From positions 28,155,501 through 28,219,500 of the forward strand of contig JARKIP010000038.1 in NCBI GenBank assembly GCA_029990175.1: DNA of 64,000 nt, written 5' to 3'. Shown here piece by piece: positions 34,501 to 44,528 of the stretch. The position numbers and the translations under genes were made by a program. The notes under the pieces are model-generated. The model made no database searches and was not told the DNA's origin. It saw only the letters and a list, made by a program, of their open reading frames with translations. This stretch comes from Petunia secreta. Taxonomy: Eukaryota > Streptophyta > Magnoliopsida > Solanales > Solanaceae. Each line of letters starts with the position of its first letter. Positions within the stretch are counted from its first letter, which is position 1.

Positions 34501-35647
34501 ATAAGCTTGAAGTTTTGACTGATGACTAAGGAACAAATCTAAAAGACATGTTCCTTTGAATCACTGCAGCTGAATGGATAATTCATGAAAAATTATTTAA
34601 GCTGAAATATTATCAATTATCCTAAGTCTAATAGTTATCTTGATAATTATGCAGGTCTAAATGTGATATGAAAAGATTGCATAAACAGTGGATAAGGGCT
34701 AAAAGATTTCGGGTAATCAAGTAAAGAGTTCAAGTAGGACTCAAACTCTTGGAAGCTTTGGAGTTCTAATTACCCAAGACCTCTTGGTTGCTGAGGCTAT
34801 TAAACCATGAGCATTTCACCTATTGATGCGTGCACAAATACAGAGAGAATTGAGTCTCAGCATTGAAAGAGTTTTAATCGTAATTGTGTAATCAGTAAGC
34901 TACAGGAAACTAAGTAAGAACCTGTTCCTTAGATTGAGTCTTGTAAAAGTTCAGTCTTAGTTGAACTGTAGTAGGTATTATCGAGTTGTATCTTTTCAGT
35001 TCAAGTCGTGTACTTGAATAAGCTTCACTAATCGTGAAAGAGGTCACTAGAGGATTAGAGTTAGTCCTAGGTTAATAAGAAGGCAGTCTTGTAACCAAGT
35101 GAATCTTTTACATAGTGAAGTTAAAATCCTACTTGCAAGAGTAGGTCGTGGTTTTTTGATCCCGAAGTTCAAGGAGTTTTTCCACGCTAATATTGGGTGT
35201 TCATTTACTTATAGTTTTAATTCCGCATATAATACATTAAAGAACACATTTAAGGAACTGGTTCTTAAAACAGTAAAGTGGTGTATCTTGGGAAATAACA
35301 CTTATGCTTTGTCTATCACTCAAGAAACCTTGGTCCTCAACAATATCCTCGAGTGTGATACAAAGTGGATACATTTCTGTTCCTTTTTTCTCTATTTTCA
35401 ATCCTGTATACACTAAAACGCCCATGTCATTGTGTATTTCTAAACCTGGACTTTTTTTCATTACCTTATACTTTATTTTAAGCATTTTTCTAGTCAGATC
35501 AATGTTCAGTTGCTTTGCAATTGTATCACGAAGCATCTGAAAGTTTGAATCTGAATTTATCGTGATTGCATTAACAACAAAATCGATATAATTGTCGAAT
35601 TTGTCCCATCTTCCACTATGTTTTAATAGAATTTGTATCTGTTCCAT
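31507..35647 (-). pseudogene. MuDR-type transposase gene of the KI-MULE, disrupted
   Basis: Encodes the DDE transposase that would mobilise the MULE. The visible coding pieces on the minus strand are 35647-35251 and 34534-34199 (one exon split by an insertion), 33715-33165, 32646-32038, and about 31945-31507. Order of parts: N-terminal MULE domain; MuDR N-terminal module (YLNKKIVVMAMKRFAIREK, then YCLICKGENCKLKFRASS); first Asp in VVVDGSFLK; second Asp in VVSDRNES; the HYACIWNLW motif; NIAESLN; a SWIM-type zinc motif (CYCGNFKMEELPCVNAF) in which the expected His is Asn; a GRPKTTR stretch; and a terminal CCHC-like CANIGREGHNRKTC lacking its second Cys. Disabling changes: the 716-bp insertion, a frameshift near 32255, and an in-frame TAA after GLEKED. 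It faces the Ulp1-like gene, ending about 670 bp from it. Confidence 0.85.
34535..35250. mobile_element. 716-bp insertion in the transposase exon, 8-bp TSD TAAGGAAC
   Basis: TAAGGAAC occurs at 34527-34534 and 35251-35258. Removing one copy and the intervening DNA joins the coding frame exactly (FKNQFL continues into SHQSKLQ). The insert has TGTTCCTT...AAAGAACA inverted ends at 34549-35246 and a GTAGGTCGTGGTTTTTTGA motif near 35139 of a kind I associate with the 3' half of Copia LTRs. It may therefore be a solo LTR, although an 8-bp duplication is not usual for Copia. Class uncertain; insertion itself well supported. Confidence 0.65.
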
Positions 35648-36095
35648 ATTTATTGTAAAGTTTCAATTTTGATCTATTTAAACCGTACAAAACGAGTAAC
35701 AGGAAGGAGAAATAGACGCGAAACAGAGGAGAAACAAACGCAAAACAGTGGAGAAACAGGCGCGAAACAGTTTCGAAACTGTAGCAGGTTTTTAGAATTT
35801 TGGATCGAAAACAGAGGACGATGTGCAGAAACAAATAGAAACAGAAAAGATACGATTTTGAGTAGTTTCAGAATTGTTAAAGAATTGGAAGCAGCTAGAG
35901 AGAAAAAAAAACACAGAGAAAGGAATAAGGGTTTCAGCGTGTCTCTAATTATGAAACAGAGTTGTAAATAACTATTTATACATTGTCATTTTGTTAGAAA
36001 AAATGTTGTTATGCTTTGTAATTTCAAAAATATTGCTATTTTTTGTAATTAAGGGTGAAAATTTGTATATTTGTGTAAAAAAATCTTTAATTTTT

Positions 36096-37642
36096 AGCCG
36101 CCACTTCCTCAGATAATGAAAAGTTTCCTAACAGGTCCCCGCAGATAGCCATAAAATCTGTAACAGGCCGAGGTACTCTAGCTAGCGCTGCACCGACTTT
36201 TTACAAAAATTTTACATTGGGCAAATACAATCAAACTTCGTTATAACAGTCATTCATTATAACATCATTTCATTTTAACAGTCTAATTTACACCAAAACT
36301 AATTTTTTTTTGTTACGTTATACCTCTCTATAACAAACAACGTTCTACATATAACAACAATGGCATTCATTATAGTAGTGCACTCTTTGTAGGGTTACAT
36401 CTCTATAGCAGTCATACTCAAAATTGTAATAATATTTTCCAAGATATATATTATGTATAAATAAAATATTTATGGTTATCACCATTGATGTCATGCACAT
36501 ATAGTAATTTTCAACTACGAATGTCTAAAACGAAAAAATATTTTTAAATGGTGCTTATCAAATATGATCGTAACTCCACGAGGAAAGGCTCTTAGACAAC
36601 CTTCATGCGAAAGCCACTGAATACCCTTTTGCTGAAAGTTTGGACAAAAATCTTCGTCCATTCAAGCATCATATTGTTATTAAAAGACTGACATTTACTA
36701 AACAACCTCAGTTTAAGAATTCTTATGCCAAACTTAAAATTTTTAAATTATTAATTAGTATTAAATGCATATATTCCTTAGATTTTAATTCTTTGACGAT
36801 ACGGTACAACTAGTATATATGCATTTATTAAGAATGTATTAGTCTTTTCAATTTTAATTGATGAAACATGAAAATCTATTTAGATTTTAATTTAAAAAAT
36901 ATTTTATTCGTGTTTACAATATAAAAAGTACAGGAAAATATTTTTTTGCATATTTTTATTTATAACATTCAAATGAGATATAAACTTGAATGCTAGTATA
37001 CATATGTAACATCATCTCAATATAACAATCATGAACTTTCCACAAAAACGCTATCATTATTTGATCCATCATGTCATACCATTTTCATTTTCCAACAGAT
37101 AACAATATTCTTTTATATAATTTTTTCTTCTCTAAAAGCTCGACTTGGTGAACAGGCATAGGGAGAGGGGGATCTATAGAGATACGGTGCTGTATATTTG
37201 AGTGTCAGATAACTAATTGATCCCTCCGTCCCATTAGTGTGAATCAATTTTTTTTAATTCGTTCAATGTAACAATAGAATGATTCATTTTTAAATGTAAA
37301 AATAATTAAACTTAACTCATTGAACCTATAGTGAGAAATTTTATAGCCAAATAAATACCACATCTTTAAGATTATTAAGAGTTTTAAAAGAATATACTCA
37401 CACAAATGTTCTAGCTTGCTAAGGACGATATAGATTTCAATAGTTTTCATTTCTTTCTTAAACTTCGTGTGTAGTCCAATTGTTTTACAGAAAATTGTTT
37501 GGGAGGGGGGATGTAATTTGATGATGTTAAAACTACACATGTTTTGCAGAGTAATATCATTAATACATGGAGGATGATAATGTGCTTTAATTGACTGAAA
37601 GTAACAAATCGACTGTTCTTCATTAATATCGAAGGTTAGTAG
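36096..37642. other. AT-rich intergenic DNA with TATAAC-rich repeat
   Basis: 36235-36420 and 36995-37060 repeat words such as TTATAACA and CTCTATAACA, probably a decayed mobile element. A Stowaway-like end (GATCCCTCCGTCCCATTAGT) starts near 37219 without a recognised partner. The frame 37244-37687 on the minus strand has no known domain. Confidence 0.45.
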
Positions 37643-38133
37643 GAGTCTGTTTGGATTAGCTGATTTAAAGTGGCTGATAAGCATCAAGTGCTGAAAAGTA
37701 TTTTTAGGTGTTGAAGCTAATTTATAAATAAATAGTTACGTGTTTGGATAGAAGTGCTGAAACTAGTAATAAGCAGTTGGTGCGTTTAGTAAAAAAGTGC
37801 TGATAAGTACATTTTTTATTAAAATGACCAAAATATCCTTTAAGTTATATTTACAAAAAAAATTAAAGCAATTTTTACATTAAAAATGACAAATGACAAT
37901 ATACAATAAAGAGGAGGTTGAAAATTTAATTTTAGAAATGATATTTAATGGATTATCAAATGTTTAAGGGATAAAATAGTAAAATATTTAGTCAAACTAA
38001 AAGTGTTTATAAGCTAAAAATAGATAAGTTGTGAATGACCAACTTATAGCCTATAAACACTTTTAATACTTACCAAACAGTAGATAAGCTAAAAAGTGCT
38101 TTGACCAACTTATAAGCTTAGCCAAACACGCTC
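37643..38133. mobile_element. Putative hAT-like MITE, GTTTGG termini
   Basis: Left end GAGTCTGTTTGGATTAGC and inverted right end GAGCGTGTTTGGCTAAGC. Flanking 8-mers GTTAGTAG and TTAATAAG are only partly similar. The interior repeats AGTGCTGATAAG and GCTTATAAGTTGG words. Non-coding. Confidence 0.55.
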
Positions 38134-38833
38134 TTAATAAGGTATAGTTGTACAAATGGCTCATTTTATGTTTTTATATCACGAGCATCTATTCCTTTTT
38201 GCTACATCAGGCTCCATATAGCAAATGAGCTCAAATTTCCAATCCAATGTTGCCAAGCTTACCTCTCAACGGAAAATAAATTCTTAATCAAGCGGTAGAT
38301 ATAACTAAAGAGAGATAATTGTTTCTTCATGTGCCTTCAATATATACAAGTGAGTCTAGCAGAGATCTCAAGTTATGCAAGGAACAAATAAATAAATTGA
38401 ATTTATATCTATATTATAAACACATTTTGCTTTATCTGATTAATCAAACTATTCTTCTTTCTAGATCTCCGTTGTTTTTCAAAGTAAATAAGAAATAAGT
38501 TACATCACGCTTTGATTGATAGAGCATATCGAATGACTCGTTCAAGACGGATACTTCTCTCATTTGTTATACTTGTATTTACATGACTTGTACTTATTAT
38601 TTTATATACATATCCCCGTGTTATCATTTCCACGGGCGGATCTGCCCCTGACTTGCGGTTGACGGGAACTTATATTTCTCCTACAAAACTAGGTATATTG
38701 TATACATATTTTATAAAATATATTTAATATAATGTTTGGGAACCTATATTATAAAACTTTAAATGATTCACTTATTCAAGCAGCAGTTCACTTACACATA
38801 AGAGTAAGATCAATCCTCATTTAAATGTCCCTT

Positions 38834-39618
38834 TGATATGATCCTAACTAGGAATAAGAAAATAACAAAAAAAAAAAAAAAAGATAAAAGTAAGACCAAT
38901 TTGAAATTGATTTGGAATTAAGGAAACAAATTAGGAGGTGAGGCCTAATCACCCCCTTAAGACAACAATCAAACGAACCTACACTATTTGATCCTCAATT
39001 GAATTGGAATTCAATTGCAAATCAAGGAAGAAAAGTGCTCAAGCAACATGCTTAGTCAATGTTTACTCTCAATAATTATCATCTAGAAACTATCCTTGAA
39101 TAATGAGATAAGGAAGCTTATATAGTATCTACTAATAATGACATAACATTGCCTTAATTGTCCCTAAAGTGGGCTGCCACAAAGTCATCAAACTAAAAAT
39201 AGGTTCCTGACTGTCATCACTGCCCTGTCGCGCCTAAGTCCACACGTTCACGTCCATCGAGCAGCCAAAGCTTCGCGATCACGGCTATGGTCACGCGATC
39301 GCGAAGAACATCTTTTTTTGTCATCCTTTTTCAGCTTGCGTGATCACGTCTGTAGCTTCGCGATCGCGCTGAACAGTTTCACAGCCTTGCGCCATCGCAT
39401 TTGTGCACTCGCCATCGCGATGAACTGATCCTGTGACTGATGCATTGAGCTTGTAAACAGGCCCTGCAATTTCCAGTATTTGTCCCAGCTGCTGTACTTG
39501 TTTACTTTGGTCATCTTTTGCCTTGATTCTTGGCTTCCAAGCTCTTTTGAAATACTCCAAGCTTTTGATGTTACGTCTAAATCCGCCAATATCATTAGCG
39601 CCAATCCGATTTGCATCA
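38834..39618 (-). repeat. LTR (left) of the 3.0-kb LARD-like element
   Basis: Matches 41067-41826 in direct orientation. Contains a cluster of GCGATCGC-type palindromes (CTTCGCGATCGCG, ACGCGATCGCGAAG) at 39270-39410, GC-rich islands in otherwise AT-rich DNA. Confidence 0.83.
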
Positions 39619-40016
39619 TTCCCTTCTTCTTTAAAGAAATTCGTCCTCGAATGTGGACATAGAAAAATAATAACCGGAATAAGCACCAAATCACAAGCTT
39701 TATAGACTTTGCATAAGAAAGATGATGGAGTTGAATATTCCCACTCAAACCTCACACTTTTGTAGTAGAGCCAAGAGTCAAATGACTCAAAGAAGATTAA
39801 TTCTACAACTAAAGTTCCAAGAAGTTGGCCAAAGGATAAATACGCACAAGAGAAATCAAGGAATCCAAAACGTTTAATGAATACATAATGTAGATTGTAT
39901 TTGGATCCTTTAAGCATAACACCACCAAGATCACTAATCATCCAACAATAACATTTATCACCGAGGTCAAACACTACCCTCACATCCAAAACATCCTTCA
40001 AAATTCTGCACATCAC
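39619..40016 (-). pseudogene. 3' reading-frame remnant of the LARD-like element
   Basis: The minus strand is open from 40016 (MMCRILKDVLDVRVVF) and reads through the polypurine tract (CPHSRTNFFKEEGN) into the LTR, to a stop at 39321. It is hydrophobic and has no recognised domain. The part beyond 39618 is LTR sequence, so only 40016-39619 is likely to reflect internal coding sequence, probably non-functional. Confidence 0.35.
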
Positions 40017-40227
40017 ATCATCAAACTAACCAAATATTATTGACAAGGAATTAACACATAATACCACACATCCATTATCCAAGACACTATAAGTTTCAAA
40101 GAATAAGTTCCATACCTCAATGGCTTTGAAAAGCCCAAAATAAGAACTATCCATTCAAACAAACCATTCTTAGAAGACAACCACACGTCAAACCCTTTTG
40201 TAGTCCAAGAAGATGCTTGCAAGTGTC

Positions 40228-41067
40228 TTACCTCTTTGTAGATCCTCTCTTGATAGTCTTCACAAATGGACCAAGAGGGTTAGTAAACTCATCAAGAAAA
40301 GGATTATCATAATTATGCCCATGGATATTCGAAAATGCTTCAAATGTGTTATTTTTGCATTTCTTTCTAGAAGCATTCACAAAATCCCTCCAAATTAAAT
40401 CCTCGAAACTAGGAATAGAGTAAGTAAAGAACATGACACTAAAATTAGCATCAAGCAAGTTACTACTACTATCGCTAGTGTCTCCCTCCTTCTTTAAAAG
40501 ACCCTTTTCATTTTTGGAGGACTTACCAACATAAGACAAGCTTTCAACAAACATTTTGGGAGTTAGCTTGCTAACATCCACATAATTAGCACTTTCAAGC
40601 AAGTCACAAGAATCATTTTCATCAAGTGCAAACAAGTTCAAAAGAAATGTATCATTTAAGGAAACATGATCATTGGTGTCCATATATTCAAGCTCACTTT
40701 CCAAATTAGAATCTCTATCAAGCACAAGATCAAAACTAGGACAATCGAAAGAATATTTCACCTTTTCAAGTGTACACTCACTTAACAACTCAAAATATGA
40801 TTTATCAATTTCAAACAAAAAGGAAGACAATTCATTATCATTCAAATACAATTCTTCACTTCCTTCAAGTAAGTGTACACCTTCTAATCCATCACTATTT
40901 TCAACTTGATACAAGCAACCACCAATACCAACATCAAGAATGCTACCACTCAAAGTATCACAAGGTCCAAGCAATTCTTTTTCTTTATTCACAAGAGAAA
41001 GATCATTGTCATCATAAGAATAATTAGCACAATCATCATCCAATCCTATATTCTTTATGGAACTCAT
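40228..41067 (-). CDS. Acidic protein of the LARD-like element, unknown function
   Basis: A 279-aa open frame on the minus strand. Its ATG uses the terminal A of the LTR, so the start codon spans the LTR/internal boundary; an upstream extension of the frame runs into the LTR. The protein (MSSIKNIGLDDDC...) is rich in Asp, Glu, Ser and Leu, with many short acidic stretches and no zinc finger, protease or membrane segment. I do not recognise a domain. In position it corresponds to the place of gag. The frame is free of stops although the rest of the element is reduced, which could mean recent insertion or some constraint. It could also be a fragment of a longer reading frame from an autonomous relative. 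Confidence 0.5.
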   Translation of the reverse strand: MSSIKNIGLDDDCANYSYDDNDLSLVNKEKELLGPCDTLSGSILDVGIGGCLYQVENSDGLEGVHLLEGSEELYLNDNELSSFLFEIDKSYFELLSECTLEKVKYSFDCPSFDLVLDRDSNLESELEYMDTNDHVSLNDTFLLNLFALDENDSCDLLESANYVDVSKLTPKMFVESLSYVGKSSKNEKGLLKKEGDTSDSSSNLLDANFSVMFFTYSIPSFEDLIWRDFVNASRKKCKNNTFEAFSNIHGHNYDNPFLDEFTNPLGPFVKTIKRGSTKR

Positions 41068-41826
41068 GAAATAAAATAAGAAAATAAAATGATAAAAATA
41101 AGACCCCTTTAGAATTGATTTAGAATTAAGGAAACAAATTAGGAGGTGAGACCTAATCACCCCCTTAAGACAACAATCAAATAAACCTATACTATTTGAT
41201 CCTCAATTGAATTGAAATTCAATTGCAAATCAAGGAAGAAAAGTGTTCAAGCAACATTTTTAGTCAATGTTTACTCTCAATAATTATCATCCAAAAACTA
41301 TCCTAGAATAATAAGATAAGGAAGCTTATATAGTATCTACTAATAATGGCATAACATTGCCTTAATTACCCCTAAAGTGGGTTCTCACAAAGTTATCAAA
41401 CTAAAAATAGGTTCCTGATTGTCGTCACTGCGCTGTCGCACCGAAATCCACGCGTTCGCATCCATTGAGCAGCCAAAGCTTCGCGATCGCGGCTATGGTC
41501 ACGCGATTGCGAAGAACATCTTTTTTTGTCATCCTTTTTCAGCTTGCCCGATCGTGTCTATAGCTTCGCGATCGCGCTGAACAGTTTCACAGCCTTGCGC
41601 CATCGCGTCTGTGCACTCACGGTCGTGATGAACTGATCCTGTGACTGATGCAGTGAGCTTGTAAACAGGCCCTGCAGTTTCTAGTATTTGTCACAGCTGC
41701 TTCACTTGTTCACTTTGGTCATCTTTTACCTTGATTCTTGGCTTCCAAACTCTTTTGAAACACTCCAAGCTTTTGTTGTTAAGTCTAAATCCGCCAATGT
41801 CATGAGCGCCAAGCCGGTTTGCATAA
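41067..41826 (-). repeat. LTR (right) of the 3.0-kb LARD-like element
   Basis: Same order of sequences as 38834-39618, including the CGCGATCGCG cluster (41470-41620), with several CG-to-TG or CA changes between the copies that look like deaminated methylcytosine. Confidence 0.83.
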
Positions 41827-42099
41827 CCCTTAATATTTTTTTGCCTTAATATATCATCATATAAACTGATAATTAACCTATATAAACAAAAAAATTTCGA
41901 TAAGGTTATTCACTGACCACTTTTGGAATGCTGTAACTTCGCTCCTAACAGTGCTAAACTCATACTTTTGAAATCCTAGATACGCCTCTGGTCATTTTTT
42001 TTTCATTGTAGCTGGCAAAAGAAAATGCATTACTATACATGCTGGACTTCATGCTAAAAATAGTATGCTAGTGCTTCAAGTACAGGTACAGCTAGTACT

Positions 42100-42331
42100 C
42101 AGTGGCGGAGCCACATGGTGGCCAGGGTGGTCACCGAAAAATTATATCGTGTACGTGGGTTAAATATAACTATTTATGACTAAATATTGTATTTTGAACA
42201 CTCTTGACATAACTAATAGTACTAGTCTAGTGGTGTAGGATTGTCAAATTTAGCTAAACAACCCCGCTTATACATTTTAAAGATTTTTTGAAGCTTGAAC
42301 ACCCTTGAAAGAAATTCTGGCTACACCACTG
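42100..42331. mobile_element. hAT-type MITE, 8-bp TSD CTAGTACT
   Basis: Starts CAGTGGCGGAGCCACA and ends, inverted, CAGTGGTGTAGCCAGA. The perfect 8-bp duplication CTAGTACT is at 42092-42099 and 42332-42339. The interior is AT-rich and non-coding. Confidence 0.92.
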
Positions 42332-42369
42332 CTAGTACTCCTATAAGATTATAACGAGAAGAAAATAAA

Positions 42370-43560
42370 AATATAATTTTCTGATTATTGTCAACATTCT
42401 AATCGGCATTGTATCAGCCTCTTCCCATATCACTATCATGATAAAATTTAGAAAATCTTAATTATATAAAATTGTATTTGCTGTCTACCTAAGGGTCAGA
42501 AACCTACCAATTATAGAGGTGCGTCATGAATTGACTTAGGAATATTATAATATAATATATGACCTAGATAATTAGAATTTAGAAAGCTTCCCAAGCACTG
42601 AATCTAGGGAACCTGCTGGAGAAAATACTAGGGTTAATTGAATTTCCTATAAATAGTTGTAATAGTTGTACAAATCATTAAATTTTATTTGTTATTCTCA
42701 CCTTTAAGTACGAGGGAGTATATATATATATATATATATGTAGTTCATTTATTCTTGATCATCTAGTTTTCCCGTTTTCTTGATATTCCTAATTCCCAAA
42801 TACTCATGAATGGTGTTGGTGAAAGTGGATTCGAAGTCAACCTGTAGTGTTGGATGTGTACTTGCTGGTGAAACTGAAGAAGCTTTGGTTTTACTCCTAC
42901 TTAGCCTGATTCTTTTGGGTGCAACTGGGCATGTTGTCATTGCTGGGATTTTGTGATCCGAGGAAGTTGAGTTCGACATCCCTCTTTTATTGTATTCTCT
43001 GAACAATCTTCCTGAAATTCTTCATTCCTGATTATATAATTATCTTCTATGTTATTTTAATCATGTTTCCTTCAACATGTTGGGATGGTGCAATATATCT
43101 GCATATCTTTCTTTCATCTTTTGACTCGGCCAGTAGTATATATCATTATCATCGCTGGAATTGATTTTTTTCTCATCTTCCTTGATCACTTGGAAAAGGT
43201 CCATATGTGATGACTACGTACTCAGAATCAATTTGCTCATGGTGGAAGAAAGGCAAAAGAGAATAAAATCGTTCATCACTTAACATCAAAATCCCCTTGC
43301 AAGAGCTTCATTGAAAGATCTGTTCTCTTATTCTTAACACAGAAATAATTTGAGCGTAATTGTGTGTATGAGTTGAAGAGGAAACACGAGAGAAAGGAGA
43401 AAGAGAACTGCTACTAGAAGGGGGGCAAGGGAAGGTAGAGCCTTGGTGAAGGATCCAATGCACACAAACTTTGTCATTGTTGGCATAGGATATAGTGGAT
43501 GCAAATATTAGTGGTTTAAGTTGTGAACCATACACGCAATATACTAGGTCAACTAACAAA
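42370..43560 (-). repeat. Left arm of an inverted duplication containing an SMR pseudogene
   Basis: Read on the minus strand it aligns in patches with 46560-48490: the upstream block GCATTGGATCCTTC, the SMR-like coding region, the 3' block AAAGGTGAGAA, and far downstream GATTCAGTGCTTGGGAAGCT. The arms are separated by about 3 kb that contains a LINE fragment and a TACTGGG-repeat element. Divergence and indels show that the duplication is not recent. Confidence 0.75.
42749..43204 (-). pseudogene. SIAMESE-RELATED (SMR) CDK-inhibitor pseudogene
   Basis: Paralogue of the gene at 47084. The minus strand starts ATGGACCTTTTCCAAGTG, matching DLFQV of the intact copy, but the frame soon runs into stops. 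The SMR core is present in another frame as SSDHKIPAMTTCPVAPKR. Just upstream, the bases coding for the expected TPTS part have lost one base compared with the intact copy, so the GCRT part and the SDHKIP part lie in different frames. The C-terminal THPTLQVDFESTF and the end DDQE are still recognisable. Several further indels separate the N-terminal part. The downstream open frame (43006-42749) could in principle make a truncated protein with half an SMR motif, but nothing suggests it does. Confidence 0.78.
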
Positions 43561-43959
43561 TACTTATTATACTAACCTCCTTACAAGTGAAATTTCTAAT
43601 TTTTAAGAAAAGAAAAGTACCTACTACAATACTTAAATATAAACTGATAATGTAAAAAACAATTCATATAATAACTTAAATCCATCTCAATATCAATATT
43701 GTTCATTATTAGGTTTAAAAGTTAGTAGGATGGAGCCTTAGGGGGTTGGATTGGGCGTGGCAGAGTGAGTGCGAGGAGTAGCTTTCCTTTCGTTTTCTGA
43801 TTTGCTACGCACTTTGATGTAATATCAGGCACGTGGAAGAGGTCATCTTAGTTTGTAGGGCGTGATCACCAATTTTACTTATTTAGGTTAAAAGGGTAGG
43901 TCTTGATATTTCACTAGAATGTTGATACGTTAGGTAGATAAAGTTACGTACAATTTTCG

Positions 43960-44490
43960 GGTGAAAAATTGATAACTAGCCAATTTTGAATGCTATCTGC
44001 TGTTTCAAAATTAATTGAGAAATAGGTAAATTTCCACCCGTACACTTACCGTCTATTAGTGTTGACAAACACCTAGACTAGTCTAGTATTTTTTACTGGG
44101 ACTTTACTTCAAAGTCTCAGTACTTTTTATTGGGATTCATGTGTAAGGAATTTATTCATATTAAAGTCCCATTAGTTTTTACTTGGACTTTGAATTAACA
44201 TATTCAAAGCCCCAGTATTTTTTACTGGGATTCATGTTTAAAGTCTCTGAGCTTCATATATAAAGTCCAAGTATAAAATACTTTATACTGGGACTTTAAA
44301 CTAAGATGTTCAAAATCCCAGTATTTTGTACTGGGATTCATATTTAAGTGATCCCAGGATAAAATATTGGGATATTAAAATTTTGTTCATAAATTTCAGT
44401 ATAAAATACTGAGATTTTTTTGAATCTGGCTAGTCTTCAAAGAGTTTTGCACCGCTGACTAATTTTCATTTAATGTGGTGCAAACAGGCT
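43960..44490. mobile_element. TACTGGG-repeat element, copy 1
   Basis: A degenerate series of about ten CCCAGTATTTTTTACTGGGA-type inverted words separated by CTTTGAA...TTCAAAGTC words. The ends contain GATAACTAGCCAATTTTG on the left and, inverted, AAGACTAGCCAGATTC on the right. A related element, split by mitochondrial DNA, lies at 57661-59557. Non-coding; boundaries approximate. Confidence 0.6.
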
Positions 44491-44528
44491 ATGGGGCTAA
44501 ATTTTTATAATTTTTTTATCCTTCAATA

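Larger units (their letters stand above)
17852..36085. mobile_element. Ulp1-carrying Mutator-like element (Kaonashi/KI-MULE type)
   Basis: The left end GGAATTTTCACACAAAAGTA and the inverted right end GATTTTTTTACACAAATATA are degenerate inverted repeats that stay similar for about 55 bp, both reaching CTTAATTAC and ATAGCAA words. TTTAATTTTT flanks it on both sides (17842-17851 and 36086-36095), covering the 9-bp duplication expected of Mutator elements. It carries two convergent genes: a DUF1985 + Ulp1 protease gene (+) and a MuDR-type transposase gene (-). That pairing is the hallmark of the Ulp1-bearing MULEs described in Arabidopsis, rice and melon. Without its two nested insertions (21527-29245 and 34535-35250) it would be about 9.8 kb. 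Both genes are disabled, so this copy is not autonomous now. Confidence 0.86.
38834..41826 (-). mobile_element. LARD-like LTR element, 5-bp TSD CCCTT
   Basis: Direct repeats 38834-39618 and 41067-41826 are its LTRs. CCCTT flanks it at 38829-38833 and 41827-41831. On the minus strand the 3' LTR starts TGATGCAAATCGG directly after the polypurine tract AAAGAAGAAGGGAA (39632-39619); in the right LTR the terminal dinucleotide has mutated (TT instead of TG). The internal region is only 1.45 kb, with no protease, RT or integrase, so the element is non-autonomous. No conventional primer-binding site follows the right LTR on the minus strand. Confidence 0.83.

Noticed and set aside
35633..35971. 112-codon plus-strand Arg/Glu-rich frame
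   Set aside because: Overlaps the 5' end and upstream repeat (GAAACA words) of the transposase gene in the other direction; composition follows the repeat.
42749..43006. A functional short SMR protein
   Set aside because: The frame begins inside the SMR motif after a one-base loss and lacks the N-terminal half of that motif, so I scored it as a pseudogene.
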